Source: Cyclina sinensis
Lineage: Eukaryota; Mollusca; Bivalvia; Venerida; Veneridae
Direction: 5' to 3'
Length of the DNA: 64,000 nucleotides
Assembly: GCA_012932295.1 (NCBI GenBank)
Contig: JAAONU010000016.1
Coordinates: forward strand, 27,465,290-27,529,289
Numbering within the stretch: position 1 is the stretch's first letter; every line of letters starts with the position of its first letter. Below the pieces are notes generated by a model. That model was not told the DNA's origin. It saw nothing but the letters and a program-made list of their open reading frames with translations, and ran no database searches. The position numbers and the translations under genes are program-made. Positions 11,893-24,086 of the stretch are shown piece after piece.

Positions 11893-12000
11893 TTCAGTCT
11901 AAGGTTTCAGTTGTTCTCAGGAAATTGCCAGTAACCAACCTGAAACTTTTTTATAACATCTCAACCTCCTTTCATAAAAATATCAAAGCCTAACAAAAAA

Positions 12001-13988
12001 ACAAGAGGGCCATGATGGCCCTGGATTGCTCACCTGAGTACTTTGGCTGTAGGTTTGCTGTTAAGCAGTATTTCATTTTTTAATTGAAAATATGTAAGTG
12101 CCTACAAACCAAATATGTAAAATATCAGTCAATAAATAAAGGCTCTATGACAGAAAGTAGAAATATCTATTATAAGCTATGGTGACCTTGACCTTGACCC
12201 AGAGACCTCACACCCTCCTCCATGCAAGGAACCTATATACTGAATATCAAAGATATTGGTCTATAAATGAAAGCTCTATAAGGTACAGTAGATGAATCTA
12301 TTTTTAGCCTCCGTGACCTTAAACCTAATCTAATAATTTCAAAAAGCTTGATAAAGCTTGCTTCATGCGAAATTTTTAAAATCTAGGCCTTGTGGTTTCA
12401 GACAAGAAGATTTTTAAAGATTTTCTTCTATACTGCTATTTAAAACTTGTGAACTCTCGGGCGGGGCCAATAGTGACCCCAGGGGCATTTTTCAAACAAA
12501 CTAGGTAGAGGTCCACTAGACAATGCTGCATACCAAATATCTAAGCTGTAGGCATTGAGGTTTCCAGTAAGAAGATTTTTAAAGATCGCCTTTTTTACAT
12601 ATTAAGGGCCCCTGGGGCGGTGCCAATTTTGACCCCGGGACCAACATATAAACAATACTGGTAAAGGTTCTCAACACAATACTCCACACCAAATATCTAA
12701 GGTCTAGTCCTATTAGTTTCGGAGAAAAATGATTTTTCATCCTTTTCCTATATAACTATATGTAAATTAAGAGAACCCTGGGGCGTCGTCAATTTTGACC
12801 CAGGGGACATAATTTGAACAAACTTGATAGAGGTCCACTAGACAATGCTTCATTCCAAATATCTAAGCTGTAGGCATTGTGGTTTCTGAGAAGAAGATTT
12901 TTAAAAATTTCCTATATAACTCTTTATAAAACAATTGACCCCTGGGGCGGGGCCATTTTTGACCCAGTCTCTATGATTTGAAGAAACTTAGTAGAGGTCC
13001 ACTGGACAATGCTACACACCAAATATTTAAACTCTAGGCCTTGCGGTTTCTGACAAGAAGATTTTTTAAAGTTTTTCCTGTATAACACTATATAAAACAT
13101 GTGACCCCGGGCCTGGGCCATTTTTGACCAAGGAGCCATGATTTGAACAAACTTGGTAAAGGTCCACTGGACAATGCTACACACCAAATATTTAAACTCT
13201 AGGCCTTGCGGTTTCTAACAAGAAGATTTTTTAAAGTTTTTCCTGTATAACGCTATATAAAACATGTGACCCCCGGGGCGGGGCCATTTTTGACCCAGTG
13301 GCTATGATTTGAAGAAACTTAGTAGAGGTCCACTGGACAATGCTGCACACCAAGTATCTAAACTCTAGGCCTTGCGGTTTCTAACAAGAAGATTTTTTAA
13401 AGTTTTTCCTGTATAACGCTATATAAAACATGTGACCCCCGGGCCTGGGCCATTTTTTACCAAGGAGCCATGATTTGAACAAACTTGGTAAAGGTCCACT
13501 GGACAATGCTGCACACCAAATATCTAAACTCTAGGCCTTGTGGTTTCTGACAAGAAGATTTCTTAAGTTTTCCCTATATAAATCCATGTAAAATCAACTG
13601 ACCCCTGGGATGGGGTCAGTTTTGATTCCACGGTTATAATTTGAACAAACTTGGTAGAGATCCACTAGATGATGCTTCATACCAAATATCTAAGCTCCAG
13701 GCCTTGTGGTTTCAGAGAAGAAGATTTTTAAAGATCCAACTTATGAAATCTAATTTTAGCTCCAGTGAACCAGAAATGCAATAGACCAGAACCATTTGAA
13801 CAATCTTGGTACAGCTACATGCAAGGAACATCCCAGGCAAGTTTCCTTTAATTTGGCTCTTTGGTTTCAGAGGAGATGTCATTTGAATGAAAAGTTGACG
13901 ACGGACGGACGGACGGACGGACGGACGACGGACAAAGACTGATCAGAAAAGCTCACCCTGAGCACTTTGTGCTCAGGTGAGCTAAAAA
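12001..13988. repeat. 2 kb minisatellite-cored element with inverted ends and GGAC array
   Basis: Left end ACAAGAGGGCCATGATGGCC followed by GCTCACCTGAGTAC; right end GCTCAGGTGAGCTAAAA, inverted relative to the left. The core is about nine diverged units of ~165 bases, each with TTTGACCC, TTTGAACAAACTTGGTAGAG, GGTCCACTAGACAATGCT, a CCAAATATCTAA phrase and CAAGAAGATTTTTAAAG. A (GGAC)n array sits at 13901-13931, just inside the right end. No protein is encoded; the open frame at 12924-13187 (-) is a translation of the repeat. This organisation is common in bivalve genomes. Confidence 0.85.
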
Positions 13989-15636
13989 CGCACAGATGAA
14001 TCATTTTCTACATAAATTCAAACCCCTTTTGGAGCGTTTATAACAGTTTTACAATATTTAGGGTACACTTACATAAAAAGGTAGGTGTTTTGCACACACA
14101 CACACACATGAAATAAATGTTTCTCAGTAACTGCGTATATCTACTAAGAAAGCTTTTTGATTTCATATTGCACCACTGAACTGAAACTACAAACTAAAAA
14201 ATTATCATGGAATCACATTGTTATGTTTTATAAGCACCATGAAATTTTAAGACACTTTATAACAATCATATATATAACAAGAAATCTGTATCAATATATA
14301 TCTGAAACAGTTGTAAAATACAACACACTTAAAGCATTTAAATATTGTTATACACAATAAAAAATATGTTTACAAATTTTTTCACAAATCGTAAAAATAT
14401 TCATGCAAAGTTTTGCTGCAACTGAATTATCACAACATAGAGTGGACTACCAATTTATCACTATACTAAGTTCACGTAACATTTTTTATCCTGTCAATTA
14501 TTTCATACCTGACCAGATAAAGGGGTGCCGTATAAACTTTGCTTTATACAGCACATGATACATCACAGACTACTTTTGTGTTTATAATCAGAAGGAAGCG
14601 ATAAAATTGTTGTTATTACAAACACAGACTACTTGAATAAAATTTAAATATTTCAATATGTAGATCTTACAATATACTGATCATTTAAGGAAATAAATTT
14701 ATTGAAAGTTTTGAACTATTTTTTGTGTATATGTACACCTGGCGGATAACCTTGACATTAGCCTAATTTAAAACACTTTAAAGATAGGTTTTCAATATAT
14801 GTAGTAAATTATTTCCACATGCCATATGTGACAGGATAAATAGAATAATAGGTTAGTGCCTTTGGCTCACCCGATAAATTCCGCAGCCGAGCCAGATAAA
14901 TTTTCTCATATAAAGACACTAACCTATTATTCTCTATCTCTAACATCAATAACGGGCAGGTAAGAAGGATTGTGTATTTTCATATGATATAGTGTAAAAC
15001 ATTTGAACCTTTTTGCTTGCTTCATATGTGTAAATTAGAATAAATGTCACAAAATTTGTAATTCAACTACCCAAAACTGGACTTCATAAGGTTTCTTTCT
15101 GATTAAAAACAGGAAAAAGATAGTCCTGCATTTATTCACCAAAACAAAAAACCTCACTCTGATTTTAAGTAGCAATTGCATGCTCTACATATGCCCTGCT
15201 TTTCGCACACCCCTGCCCCTCCCTGTGCCCCACCCATTGGTATTTCTAGAAATATGATTATCAATGCAAATGGATGCAAAGCATTTCTCCACCAAACTGC
15301 TTTCAGTATTTTTCAAAGCTTGTAAATTTATCAAACAGGCAAAATAATGGCAATAAATCATCTAATTGAACTACATGTAATAAAATATATCTGTAAGTAT
15401 ATCTTGAGCAAAAAAACTCAGAAACAACAAAGTTTAATGAGGCAGACCCTTACATTAAGAGTATTCCATTTCCTTCAAAACCATATATAAATGTATCATT
15501 TACAGATGTCAAAGTGTAAGTCAAAAATTCTAAGTACAACGGGTTAACTGAACACATATACATATATATTAGCTTTCATATAGAAAGTTCTTGATGGATA
15601 GTGATTTCAAATGAATACTTCCTTGGTGTCTATATG
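13989..15636. other. Noncoding spacer with a hairpin repeat
   Basis: AT-rich, with a short (CA)n at 14093-14107 and the palindromic element at 14834-14940 listed separately. No exon or RNA gene found. Confidence 0.5.
14834..14940. mobile_element. Palindromic MITE-like hairpin
   Basis: The left arm AGAATAATAGGTTAGTGCC is matched by the inverted right arm CACTAACCTATTATTCT, with ~50 bases between. An internal GATAAATT occurs twice. The whole could fold into one hairpin. No coding capacity; the type and target duplication are unclear. Confidence 0.7.
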
Positions 15637-16494
15637 CAGTAGACATTCTCTAAACCGAACCCCTTCTGGACTGGATCGAACATAGTTTTAAGAGGGTTTC
15701 AGTTTAGCGAGGGTATGTGTTTCTAGCACCAGCCGACCCTCTATATATTTTGTTTTATCATTTTTGTTTGGTGTTAGGGCCTAAACAGGGATAATTACTA
15801 ATATCTGTCATGTTATTGCATTTATTGACGGACAGCCAATCCGGGAGTGGTGAATCTGACCCCCCACCGAGGCTGGAAAAAAAGATTTTAAGTGACTATT
15901 TGAACATCGACACTGTGTCTGACACTGTGTCTGAGTCTCTTGCATCTGACTCAAGTGTCGTTAGCGGAAAAATTGTTTTGACAACAAACTGTCATAATCG
16001 GTTTGAGTAGAACAGATTATCTGTTTCATTACTGACGTGTCATTATGATATTTAAATGAATAAATCTGCTAATTGATTGTCCGCCAATTATCTCTTCATT
16101 GACAGGTACGCACCTGGTCAAAATTATTGAGATGAACTTTTAGAATTTACAAATGCTGATCATAGTCGTGCAAACACTTGAAACTGACATGTTACCAATG
16201 CACTAATTCAGTAATTTTCAATTAAAAGTTCGGTTTGGTGAGGTATTTTATTGTTAAAATAAATTAAATTTAGCCAATTTTCTGTTCGGTTTTCGGTTTG
16301 GAGTTGTTTCCATATTCTGAGGGTTTTAAATCAATGAAATAAGAAGGAACAACTTCAGGACCAAACAACAGGTTCGTTTTAGAGAGTATTCCAGTAATCT
16401 GAGGGTTCGGTTTAGAGAGTATTCCAGTATTCTGAGGGTTTGGTTTAGAGAGTATTCCAGTATTCTGAAGGTTCGGTTTGGAGAGAATCTACTG
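15637..16494. mobile_element. Nonautonomous pogo/Tigger-like element
   Basis: The left end CAGTAGACATTCTCTAAACC is mirrored at the right by GGTTTGGAGAGAATCTACTG. TA follows the right end (16495-16496) and TG precedes the left, so a TA target duplication with one mutated base is possible. CAGT-starting inverted ends and a TA target fit the pogo/Tigger branch of Tc1/mariner. Inside the right end the terminal motif has been amplified into a 33-base minisatellite. A 66-codon frame at 15810-16010 (+) is Ser/Asp-rich, and I do not recognise it as transposase. Confidence 0.6.
16371..16485. repeat. 33-base minisatellite made from the element's inverted end
   Basis: About 3.5 copies of GGTTCGGTTTAGAGAGTATT followed by CCAGTATTCTGAG. 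The GGTTCGGTTTAGAGA part equals the inverted terminal sequence of the surrounding element, so the array probably arose by duplication of that end. Confidence 0.8.
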
Positions 16495-16936
16495 TACTTT
16501 ATATGCCTAAATGAAAAAAATTTGAACATACATTCTTGTTTAAGTTATTAATCATTTTCATTTAACAGAGAATAAGTCAATAAATTACATATTAAATTAT
16601 GGAATATATATCACTGACTAATTTTTGGGTTTCCCCTTTAAAAGTACATAGGCTTGTAAGTAAAACATTGGGATTCTACCAGCATTATAAAAATAAATGA
16701 CATAAAAATATTCAGACATTGTATAAAAACTTCATGTCAACTGTCAAACTTACTTTTGACACCACATAGGTAACCGTATTGAAAAGAATTACTTTTTTCT
16801 TTAAAACTTATTTAACATCAACTGTTAATTCGTAAAGCTACAAATGACAACTTTATTAAGAGATCACCTTTTGAACTACCATGAGTGCTCTCTCTATACA
16901 AGTTTGACTTTGACATAAAATATCATTCACTGTGAT

Positions 16937-19900
16937 TCAGACATAATGTGTTGTTCCCTCTCTCATAGCTTTTACCCACTGAAGGCGTTTTCCATGTAGT
17001 GTGAACTGTGTCCATACAGCCAGCTGTGTCAGGGCACATATAACTGGAACATATACCAGAATGTTAAAACATCCCTGTCTGTAGTCCACCATTGAAGCTG
17101 AGTCCAGGGTATCGTGAAGAGGTTTTATTGAGCCAAGTTCTTGACCAGTTTGGAATATATCATGTCCTGGAATCAAAGAGAATAGATTTTACATGTAAAT
17201 ATGGCAGATTCATATGTGTATAAACATAACAGCAGTTCAGATGCAGTGTGAATCAGGTAGACATTTTGAATGTTACAATTATAAACAGAATGACAATTGT
17301 GTTTATTTAAAGATGACAGGATTCACAAGTTAGTTCTGGCATAAGGGCAAAATACCAAAATTTCTACAACTGCATTTATCATATAAATGGTAAACCAAGT
17401 AACAAAATTCAAAAGGGCATCAACATATAAAACATAAAAAACATATAAAATATCATTGTTAAAACATTAGAGTAAATACTATTTTGCATACAAGACAAAA
17501 ATACCTGTTTGTTGGGCTAAAAGCCATGTTCCAATAAGTGGGGCCAGAGTTTGACCTGGTTTTGACAGGAGTGCAGCTGTACCAAACATGAGAGCTGACA
17601 CAGCCTGGTTTCTATGGTGAAGTACAAAGTCCTCATCTACAAGGTCACTGATGACTAAATTTAACAGTTTGCAGGTCCCCTCTGTGAACACACGGTTGCT
17701 ACAACAAAAGAAATGAAGGTATAAAATCCTTTGAGAGTTTGAACCAGTCTCTGCTAGCATTCATAATTGTTCAAATTTCAACTTTCTCCCTACTGACAAA
17801 AAAGTTCTCAAAATTTTCACAAACGACAGACAAATGCACAAAATTTTCACAAACAGCAGTCAAACTTGGTTGAAACAGCTGAAAAATCTACATTGAATTC
17901 TAACTCTATGCCTGAGTTTTTCTCAAATGGACAAATGGTGACATACCGGTTCTCTAAGTGTGCAAATCTTGTTATTCTCCAGATAATCCATAAAAATAAC
18001 AATTCAAATATTAAATATCATTTATCAAAAAGTATGACTGGAACCTATAACCTAATTACATTTATAAAGTAACTTTGCCAATTTGCAAACTGGCATATCC
18101 AATGATTATCAATGACTGGTACTGTAAAATTTGTACAGGCCTTCACCTTAATCAACAATACAAGGAAAATGCTTTACAAGAACAAACAAATGATTAAAGT
18201 TAAACTTACCTTGCAATAAAAAAACACAGTAGCCATAGATAATTTGGTCCAACCAAAAACATCACAATACTAAGAGCAAGTTTTACACAGAACAGTATAC
18301 GTATCACAGCATAGACGCCGTATTTACGACACAATGAAAGGAAGTACAAGTTGTTTATGTGTGGAGCTACAAATGATATTCCTGAAAAAAGAAAAGAAAA
18401 TGACCATTCACAAGTAGAAATAGTCCAGATCTGATCTTAACTTTTCCAGATAAACAAAACTACAATTTCTGAAGAATGAATATGAGCTTAGAGACACAAA
18501 ATATCCACAAATTACATCTTATTCCCTAAACTCTAATCTGTTCTGATAAATTTAAATATTAATTATAAAGTTTTCACTTGTTTGTTTCAACCATTGCCTT
18601 AACACTATGTCTCTTATTTTGCTGAATATATATTACATTATATGACATAACTAATTGTGACAGTGTATTCAGATCATGGCATTGAAACAACTGGACAAGT
18701 TTAAATAGACGAGAATGCATATTATACTGCTTACCAATTAAGAATGGTCCCATTCCAGGACTGATTGCATTTCCTAGGAGATTTTCAAGGAACAATGGAA
18801 AGAAATTGCTGTTGAAGTGACAGTGAAAGACCTGAAAAATATGTCGGTCTTATAAACAACAGTTCATGAGTAGGTGAAAAACAACAACATTCATTACTAC
18901 ATGTCTTAATATTACCACTCCTGTACCAACTGGTGCTTTCATTTTACATCTATAATACATGTATATTTAATAGTACACTTATAAATTCAAATGTAAAATA
19001 TACATTAAATGGTGGCAGATGTTATTTTATCAAAATTATTAGTTTGCATTCTTTGAATAACGTATAAACCTGCATTAAAGAAACAAACCAGAAACTGTAT
19101 TGCTTGTAATCAAAATTGAATTATTCCAGGGTTTAGACATCATGTCTTTATGTTTTACCAGCTGACAGAAATAATGCTTCTGTGAACAATGTAGACCATG
19201 ATCAGATTGCACACATTTATGCAATCCTAGCATAGTCTACATTGTCCATTAAGATGTCAGTAAGCTACAATAAATACTTGTTTTGATAAACAGAACTTTC
19301 CAGAATAAATGATGAACAAACAATTTCCTTTTTTTATATCTAGCAGGACAAGAGCTTAGAACATGTTTGCTTTTTTGTTCACTTGATGCGATCCTGCTAT
19401 GTCACATTTATTCATCAGTTTGTTTTTGTTGAAGAAGCAACAGCCTGTTCAGTACTTTACCTGTATAAGATTCATCACAGCAAACCATTTAAAGTTGCTC
19501 TGGGTCATTAGTTCTTTAATAAATGTCTTCAGTTTGTGTTTGTCACTCTCATCTTCAACCCTGTTGAAAAAACGTAACACCCAGTTAATGAAACACAGAT
19601 CTTACAGACCTTTTTTTCCTGCAAACACTGTTAAACTGTCAAGGATCATGCAATAAGTGTGACTTGATTCACTTTGTTTTGTAAGTTTGCTTGTCATAAT
19701 GTCAATGAAAATCTCATTAGGAAGTATAACTAAGCAGTGCTCTAGTTAATACAAAATAGCAGTGTGCTATACCCTAGTCTTTCAATGTGCCCCCTGCCCT
19801 TTTCTCTGGTACTCTGCTGTGCCCTTTAAGATAAGGACTTAGCATTTTACTACTTCTCGTGGATTTTATGAGTAAACAGGTGTTGGTCTTGAAATATAAG

Positions 19901-21013
19901 GCATTAAGACTTCCTTTTTTATATCCTAGCTGGGACACAGCGTCTTTTAGATACAAAATGTACATTAAGATCAGTTTGTTTATGTTTTATACAGTATGGG
20001 ATTGAAAGACTGTTCTGTAACAATAATCTGATGTGTTCTGTACAAAGTGTATTCAATGCTAGCTTGGAAAAATTTACCAACTTTTTTACCATAAATAATG
20101 AATATAATTTGGGCATTACATTTCAGTATTTAAGAAACAGACAAATATTTTGGCAAGTAACTTCACAACTGATTCCAAACTTTTTAAATAAATAAAGCCC
20201 TAAATATCCAAGTTTTAATTATTCAAATGATTAAAGTTATCTGTCCTTGAAGGGCTCTTTAAAAATAAACTGTATCTTTCACTAGAGAGGTAGAACAGAA
20301 CTTCTGAAAACTAAAAATTACCTGAGGGATAGTGGTTCTTCATGATAGTCAAGCTGTTCGGAATTTTTCTGAAAAACCTGTTTAAGAACCCGTGTCATCA
20401 CAACAAAACCTATCAATGAAACTAGTGTAAGTACGGCACAAAATATTCGAAATGAGCGTAGATTGTCTTTATTCCAAACGGCATACGACAGGAATACCGA
20501 ACCTGATCCTAGAATGCTAAATATGGATGCTCGTGAGTTAAGTCTAGTTCGTGTGTCGGCAGATATTGCAAGGTCTGCCAGTAAAGCTGAATGATGAAGA
20601 TCAATCATCGTTAAAAAGCCGTCATAGAGGCATAAACATATCACAAACTGTAAGCCAGAGTAGGCCCACTGTACCCAAAATGCCATAAATGACACAGCGA
20701 AGAATGGTCCAGTCCATAGGAGAGCTTCAAGTCTTTGAAGAACGATGCCACCTGCTGAATGCTCCTTTGATTTAGATGAGGACAGGTACTTCTTGTCACT
20801 AATCCATCCAAAAACCGGATCGTTTAATGAATTCCAAACTAGGAATATCATTTCACCAATCCAGAATGAGGCTTTGTCAATCTTGTAAACAGACACAAAC
20901 ATGTCCACATGATATAGCAAGAACACATTGTGTACGATCGTCATAAACAGCGACAGAGAACCATACGCTATATCGACCGGTACTGAAATCTGTCCTCTTC
21001 CATTAGTCATCAT
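16937..21013 (-). CDS. MFSD13A: MFSD13A/TMEM180-like major facilitator superfamily transporter, six exons
   Basis: Coding exons in transcript order: 21013-20322, 19560-19461, 18831-18735, 18381-18210, 17698-17505, 17166-16937. All junctions are GT-AG and the phases (2,0,1,2,1) join into 494 residues, near the ~517 of the human protein. Family blocks in order: [20 protein letters not shown] and [28 protein letters not shown] (the MFS loop 2-3 motif), [79 protein letters not shown] and [15 protein letters not shown], then [14 protein letters not shown]. These match TMEM180, a polytopic (about 12-segment) membrane protein related to sugar/cation symporters, with substrate uncertain. The start is the first of two adjacent ATGs (21013, 21010); an upstream in-frame stretch opens only with TTG. 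A TTTATT at 16852-16857 could be the antisense poly(A) signal. Confidence 0.95.
19172..19261. repeat. Degenerate palindromic repeat in an MFSD13A intron
   Basis: The left arm AACAATGTAGACCATGATCA and an inverted right arm reading GACAATGTAGACTATGCTAG on the opposite strand flank GATTGCACACATTTATGCAATC. CTGACA/TGTCAG lies at the ends. It resembles the GATCAG-containing hairpin MITEs at 23900 and 47423, but no TTAA ends were found. Confidence 0.55.
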
Positions 21014-21907
21014 TTTCTCCTTTAACAAACAGGTTTACTTTCAAACAATGAAAGTTATCTGTGCAAGAAAATTCAGAGCACGAATATCCATGGGTTCATT
21101 TTTTAATGATTTTTTTTCCAAATGATGACAATGAAAATTGTCTGCTTCTATGTCAAAACTTCCTTATTGCATCATAATGCCATCTGATGTCTGAAATGAG
21201 AGGAAAAATATCACTGATAGTAAATTTTTTCAGACATCAAGAATTTTTTTCTTTACAAATGACATTTTGCTTTAAAAAAGTATTTTGGGGGTGTTATACC
21301 TACCGCATATATTCATAAATTACTCAGCAACTACAGAAAAACTAACACAGTACAACAGTCAGATGTCTACTGAACAGAATATTAAATGCATCTTACCACA
21401 CCAATCAAATTTCTTTCAACAAGTTATGATCAATAATGACACATGTACAAAGAAAGTGGTATTTCAAGACATGTACAAACATATATTACGATATAAAATG
21501 TACCATTTTTAAAATAAACTCAGACACAATTTTCACGATAAATATATAATGTGAAACATTAACCAAAGCCATCTGCTTGACTTTTAGTCTACAAATGAAA
21601 AGTAATAAAGGCCTAAGGAAATAAATTATTTGGTTATTATTCAATACTGCTAACACCTCTTTCTTCTATAACAAAGGGAGCATTTTGGGAGAATTCATTA
21701 CAATGCATGCAATAAATTATTATTATTAGGAAATTTTTCAAGCTTTTATTGTAACTTAATAAACCTTTGGTTATTTGGGGAAAAACAATTATTCATTTCA
21801 ATCTTCTCTTACACCAATTAACATTTCTTAAAAATGGGTAAACAAAAACTTCCGACCTTCTTCTACTTTAGTCTAAGACACATCCTATACATACAAACAT
21901 GTAATCA

Positions 21908-22185
21908 TTGATCAATGAAATTTTTTGTACAAAAATCCTGATTAATCAATCAAACTTTATCCATAAATTCTGATTAATCAATGAAACTCCTCCCCTAACA
22001 CAAATGCTGATTAATCAAGGTAAATTTCTGTTCAAAAATGCTGATTAATCATAACTTTATGTACAAAAAATGCTGATTAATCAATGAATCTTTTTGTTCC
22101 AAACTGCTTATTAAACAATGAAACTTTATGTACAAAAAGGCCGATTTATCAATGAAACTTTTTTTACAAAAATACTGATGTTTAA
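21908..22185. repeat. Degenerate ~34-44 base tandem repeat with TGATTAATCA cores
   Basis: About seven to eight units of the type CAAAAATGCTGATTAATCAA followed by TGAAACTTTATGTA. The central TGATTAATCA is a perfect palindrome and is intact in at least five units. Others are decayed (TTATTAAACA, CGATTTATCA). Confidence 0.75.
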
Positions 22186-23899
22186 ACATCAAGAATGATG
22201 TAAAATAGTAAGATAAAATATATACTTAACAGTTAAAATATAGAATAAGGATGATTTAGGGATGATTCAGGTAAGTACTCAGATGAAATCTAAAGTAGAG
22301 AGGTTAGGCAAATAGATATGGGGATGTGTAAAGAAAATGAAATAATTTAAGTATGGCCTAGGTATATAAGACAATAACATCTATCAAATACACATATAAA
22401 AAACATCCTAATTTACATTTCAATCATGCAATGATGTTTGAACAATACATACATTAGACCATCAATCAAAAATCCCCAACTACTAGAAAATGACATTTTG
22501 ACAGCATAAACAATGTTTTAAAACCATATTTTACCTTATACATGCCACAGGTCTAATTCTCATAAAAAATATTCATAAAAACTAAAATGCAACATTAAAC
22601 AAAAACTGGATGAATATTTGAAACACACATTTCAAAACAGCATTAACAACAACAGTCCTTTACCACCAAACTCATTTTGTTGACTGCAAAGCATTACATA
22701 CTCTGAGGACACTCAACACACAACGATTTTTCTAGATGATGTCACAGTAACCGGATCCCCTGATACAGATCTGACACCAGAATATAACACTTTATGAGAC
22801 AAGTAACATGAACACAATAATAAAGTATTGTGCTAAAGAAATAGCAGGTCTGTTCATAGCTTACCATATTTGGAAATCTTATCTGTTAACTTTCCACTCC
22901 TTTCAAACTAAATAAGTCTTTCTCAATTTTGTTAAAAGCCACAAGACAATGACAGATTTTCTTTAAACCCTTTGCTTTTAGGAATGTAATTAACTTTGAT
23001 AAATCACCAATTAAAGCACAATTTGTATTTTGATCAGGTAGCAAAACCATTAAAGCACCATTATAATTTAAAACATTCTATTGCCAATGGTTTCAAAGAC
23101 ATCTGTTGGGTTAAGGTACATGTATATGCTGTTATGAATTAATTGACAGTATAATGTAAATATTCTTACATCTATTTCTACAAATTAATTTTCAATACCA
23201 GATTTTTAAAGTTTCCTTTCGGATATATAAAATGTACAGACAATTATACAATCAAACTATTTATATTGTATAGGCATTGTTAACTCATTATGTAGAAATT
23301 CATAAGATATATGCAAATATGTTACATGTTGTAAAACTGAATCTGAAAGTCAATTGTATTGATCTCTTTTATTGTCCATTATCTCTGTATCAATCTGTAG
23401 CAGCTTCAAGGAAGCTTAAAGCTCAAGTCATGCTTTTTAAGCTTAAATGTTAAATATAGGTTTGGGTGGAGAAATAGAAGGTCAATGGCAGGGCCAAATT
23501 ACCAAACAAATTAAAACATTTTTGCTACTTAAATTACTTTAAATTTCATTCCACCTACATAAAAGTGCAAATTTAATGTCAAAAGTACACAATCAGAATA
23601 TAACACCAAAATCACATGAAAATATCACCCACATCTGTAAAAGGCTACACTCTCAGGAGCACTGAATTATCTTCTGTAAAAACTTAAGATATTAGTATAC
23701 AATGTATAATGGAACTGAAACCACCTGGAGATAGGACACAAGTGGAAAATGTATATATGGAACTTTATTATTCCTGGTTCATGCAAAAAAAAACAAAAAA
23801 TCAAACAAACTAAAGGCATAATTTTTTAGTCAAGTTGTGAATTAATTAATCAAAAAGTTTGTGCTAATGTTACAATGTATAAATTATTTTGTATCAAAA

Positions 23900-24086
23900 T
23901 TAACATCCCTCAGCCTGCAAAATTTCTGAAATGGACTTTTTATAGTGGTACCTGGTATTAGCTGTAAAAATACGGACTGATTAGTGAACAAAGCAGACTA
24001 TGATCAGACTGCAAAAATGTTTAGGCTGATATTGGTCTGCTCTATTCACAGGCAAACACAACTGCTGCCAGCAGAATAAAGGTTAA
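23900..24086. mobile_element. piggyBac-like MITE (family A), TTAA at both ends
   Basis: TTAA at 23900-23903 and 24083-24086. One end reads TTAACATCCCTCAGCCTGCA; the other, on the opposite strand, TTAACCTTTATTCTGCTGGC. The interior has an inverted pair around GTGAACAAAGCAGAC and GTCTGCTCTATTCAC. Its layout matches the copy at 47423-47636 in opposite orientation. TTAA targets and ends starting CC are typical of piggyBac-derived elements. Confidence 0.65.

Noticed and set aside
12924..13187. 87-codon frame with an internal repeat (VCSIVQWT)
   Set aside because: It is a translation of two adjacent core units of the 12 kb repeat.
15810..16010. 66-codon Ser/Asp-rich frame as a transposase remnant
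   Set aside because: Opens with TTG, has no DDE or helix-turn-helix motif, and lies in a nonautonomous element.
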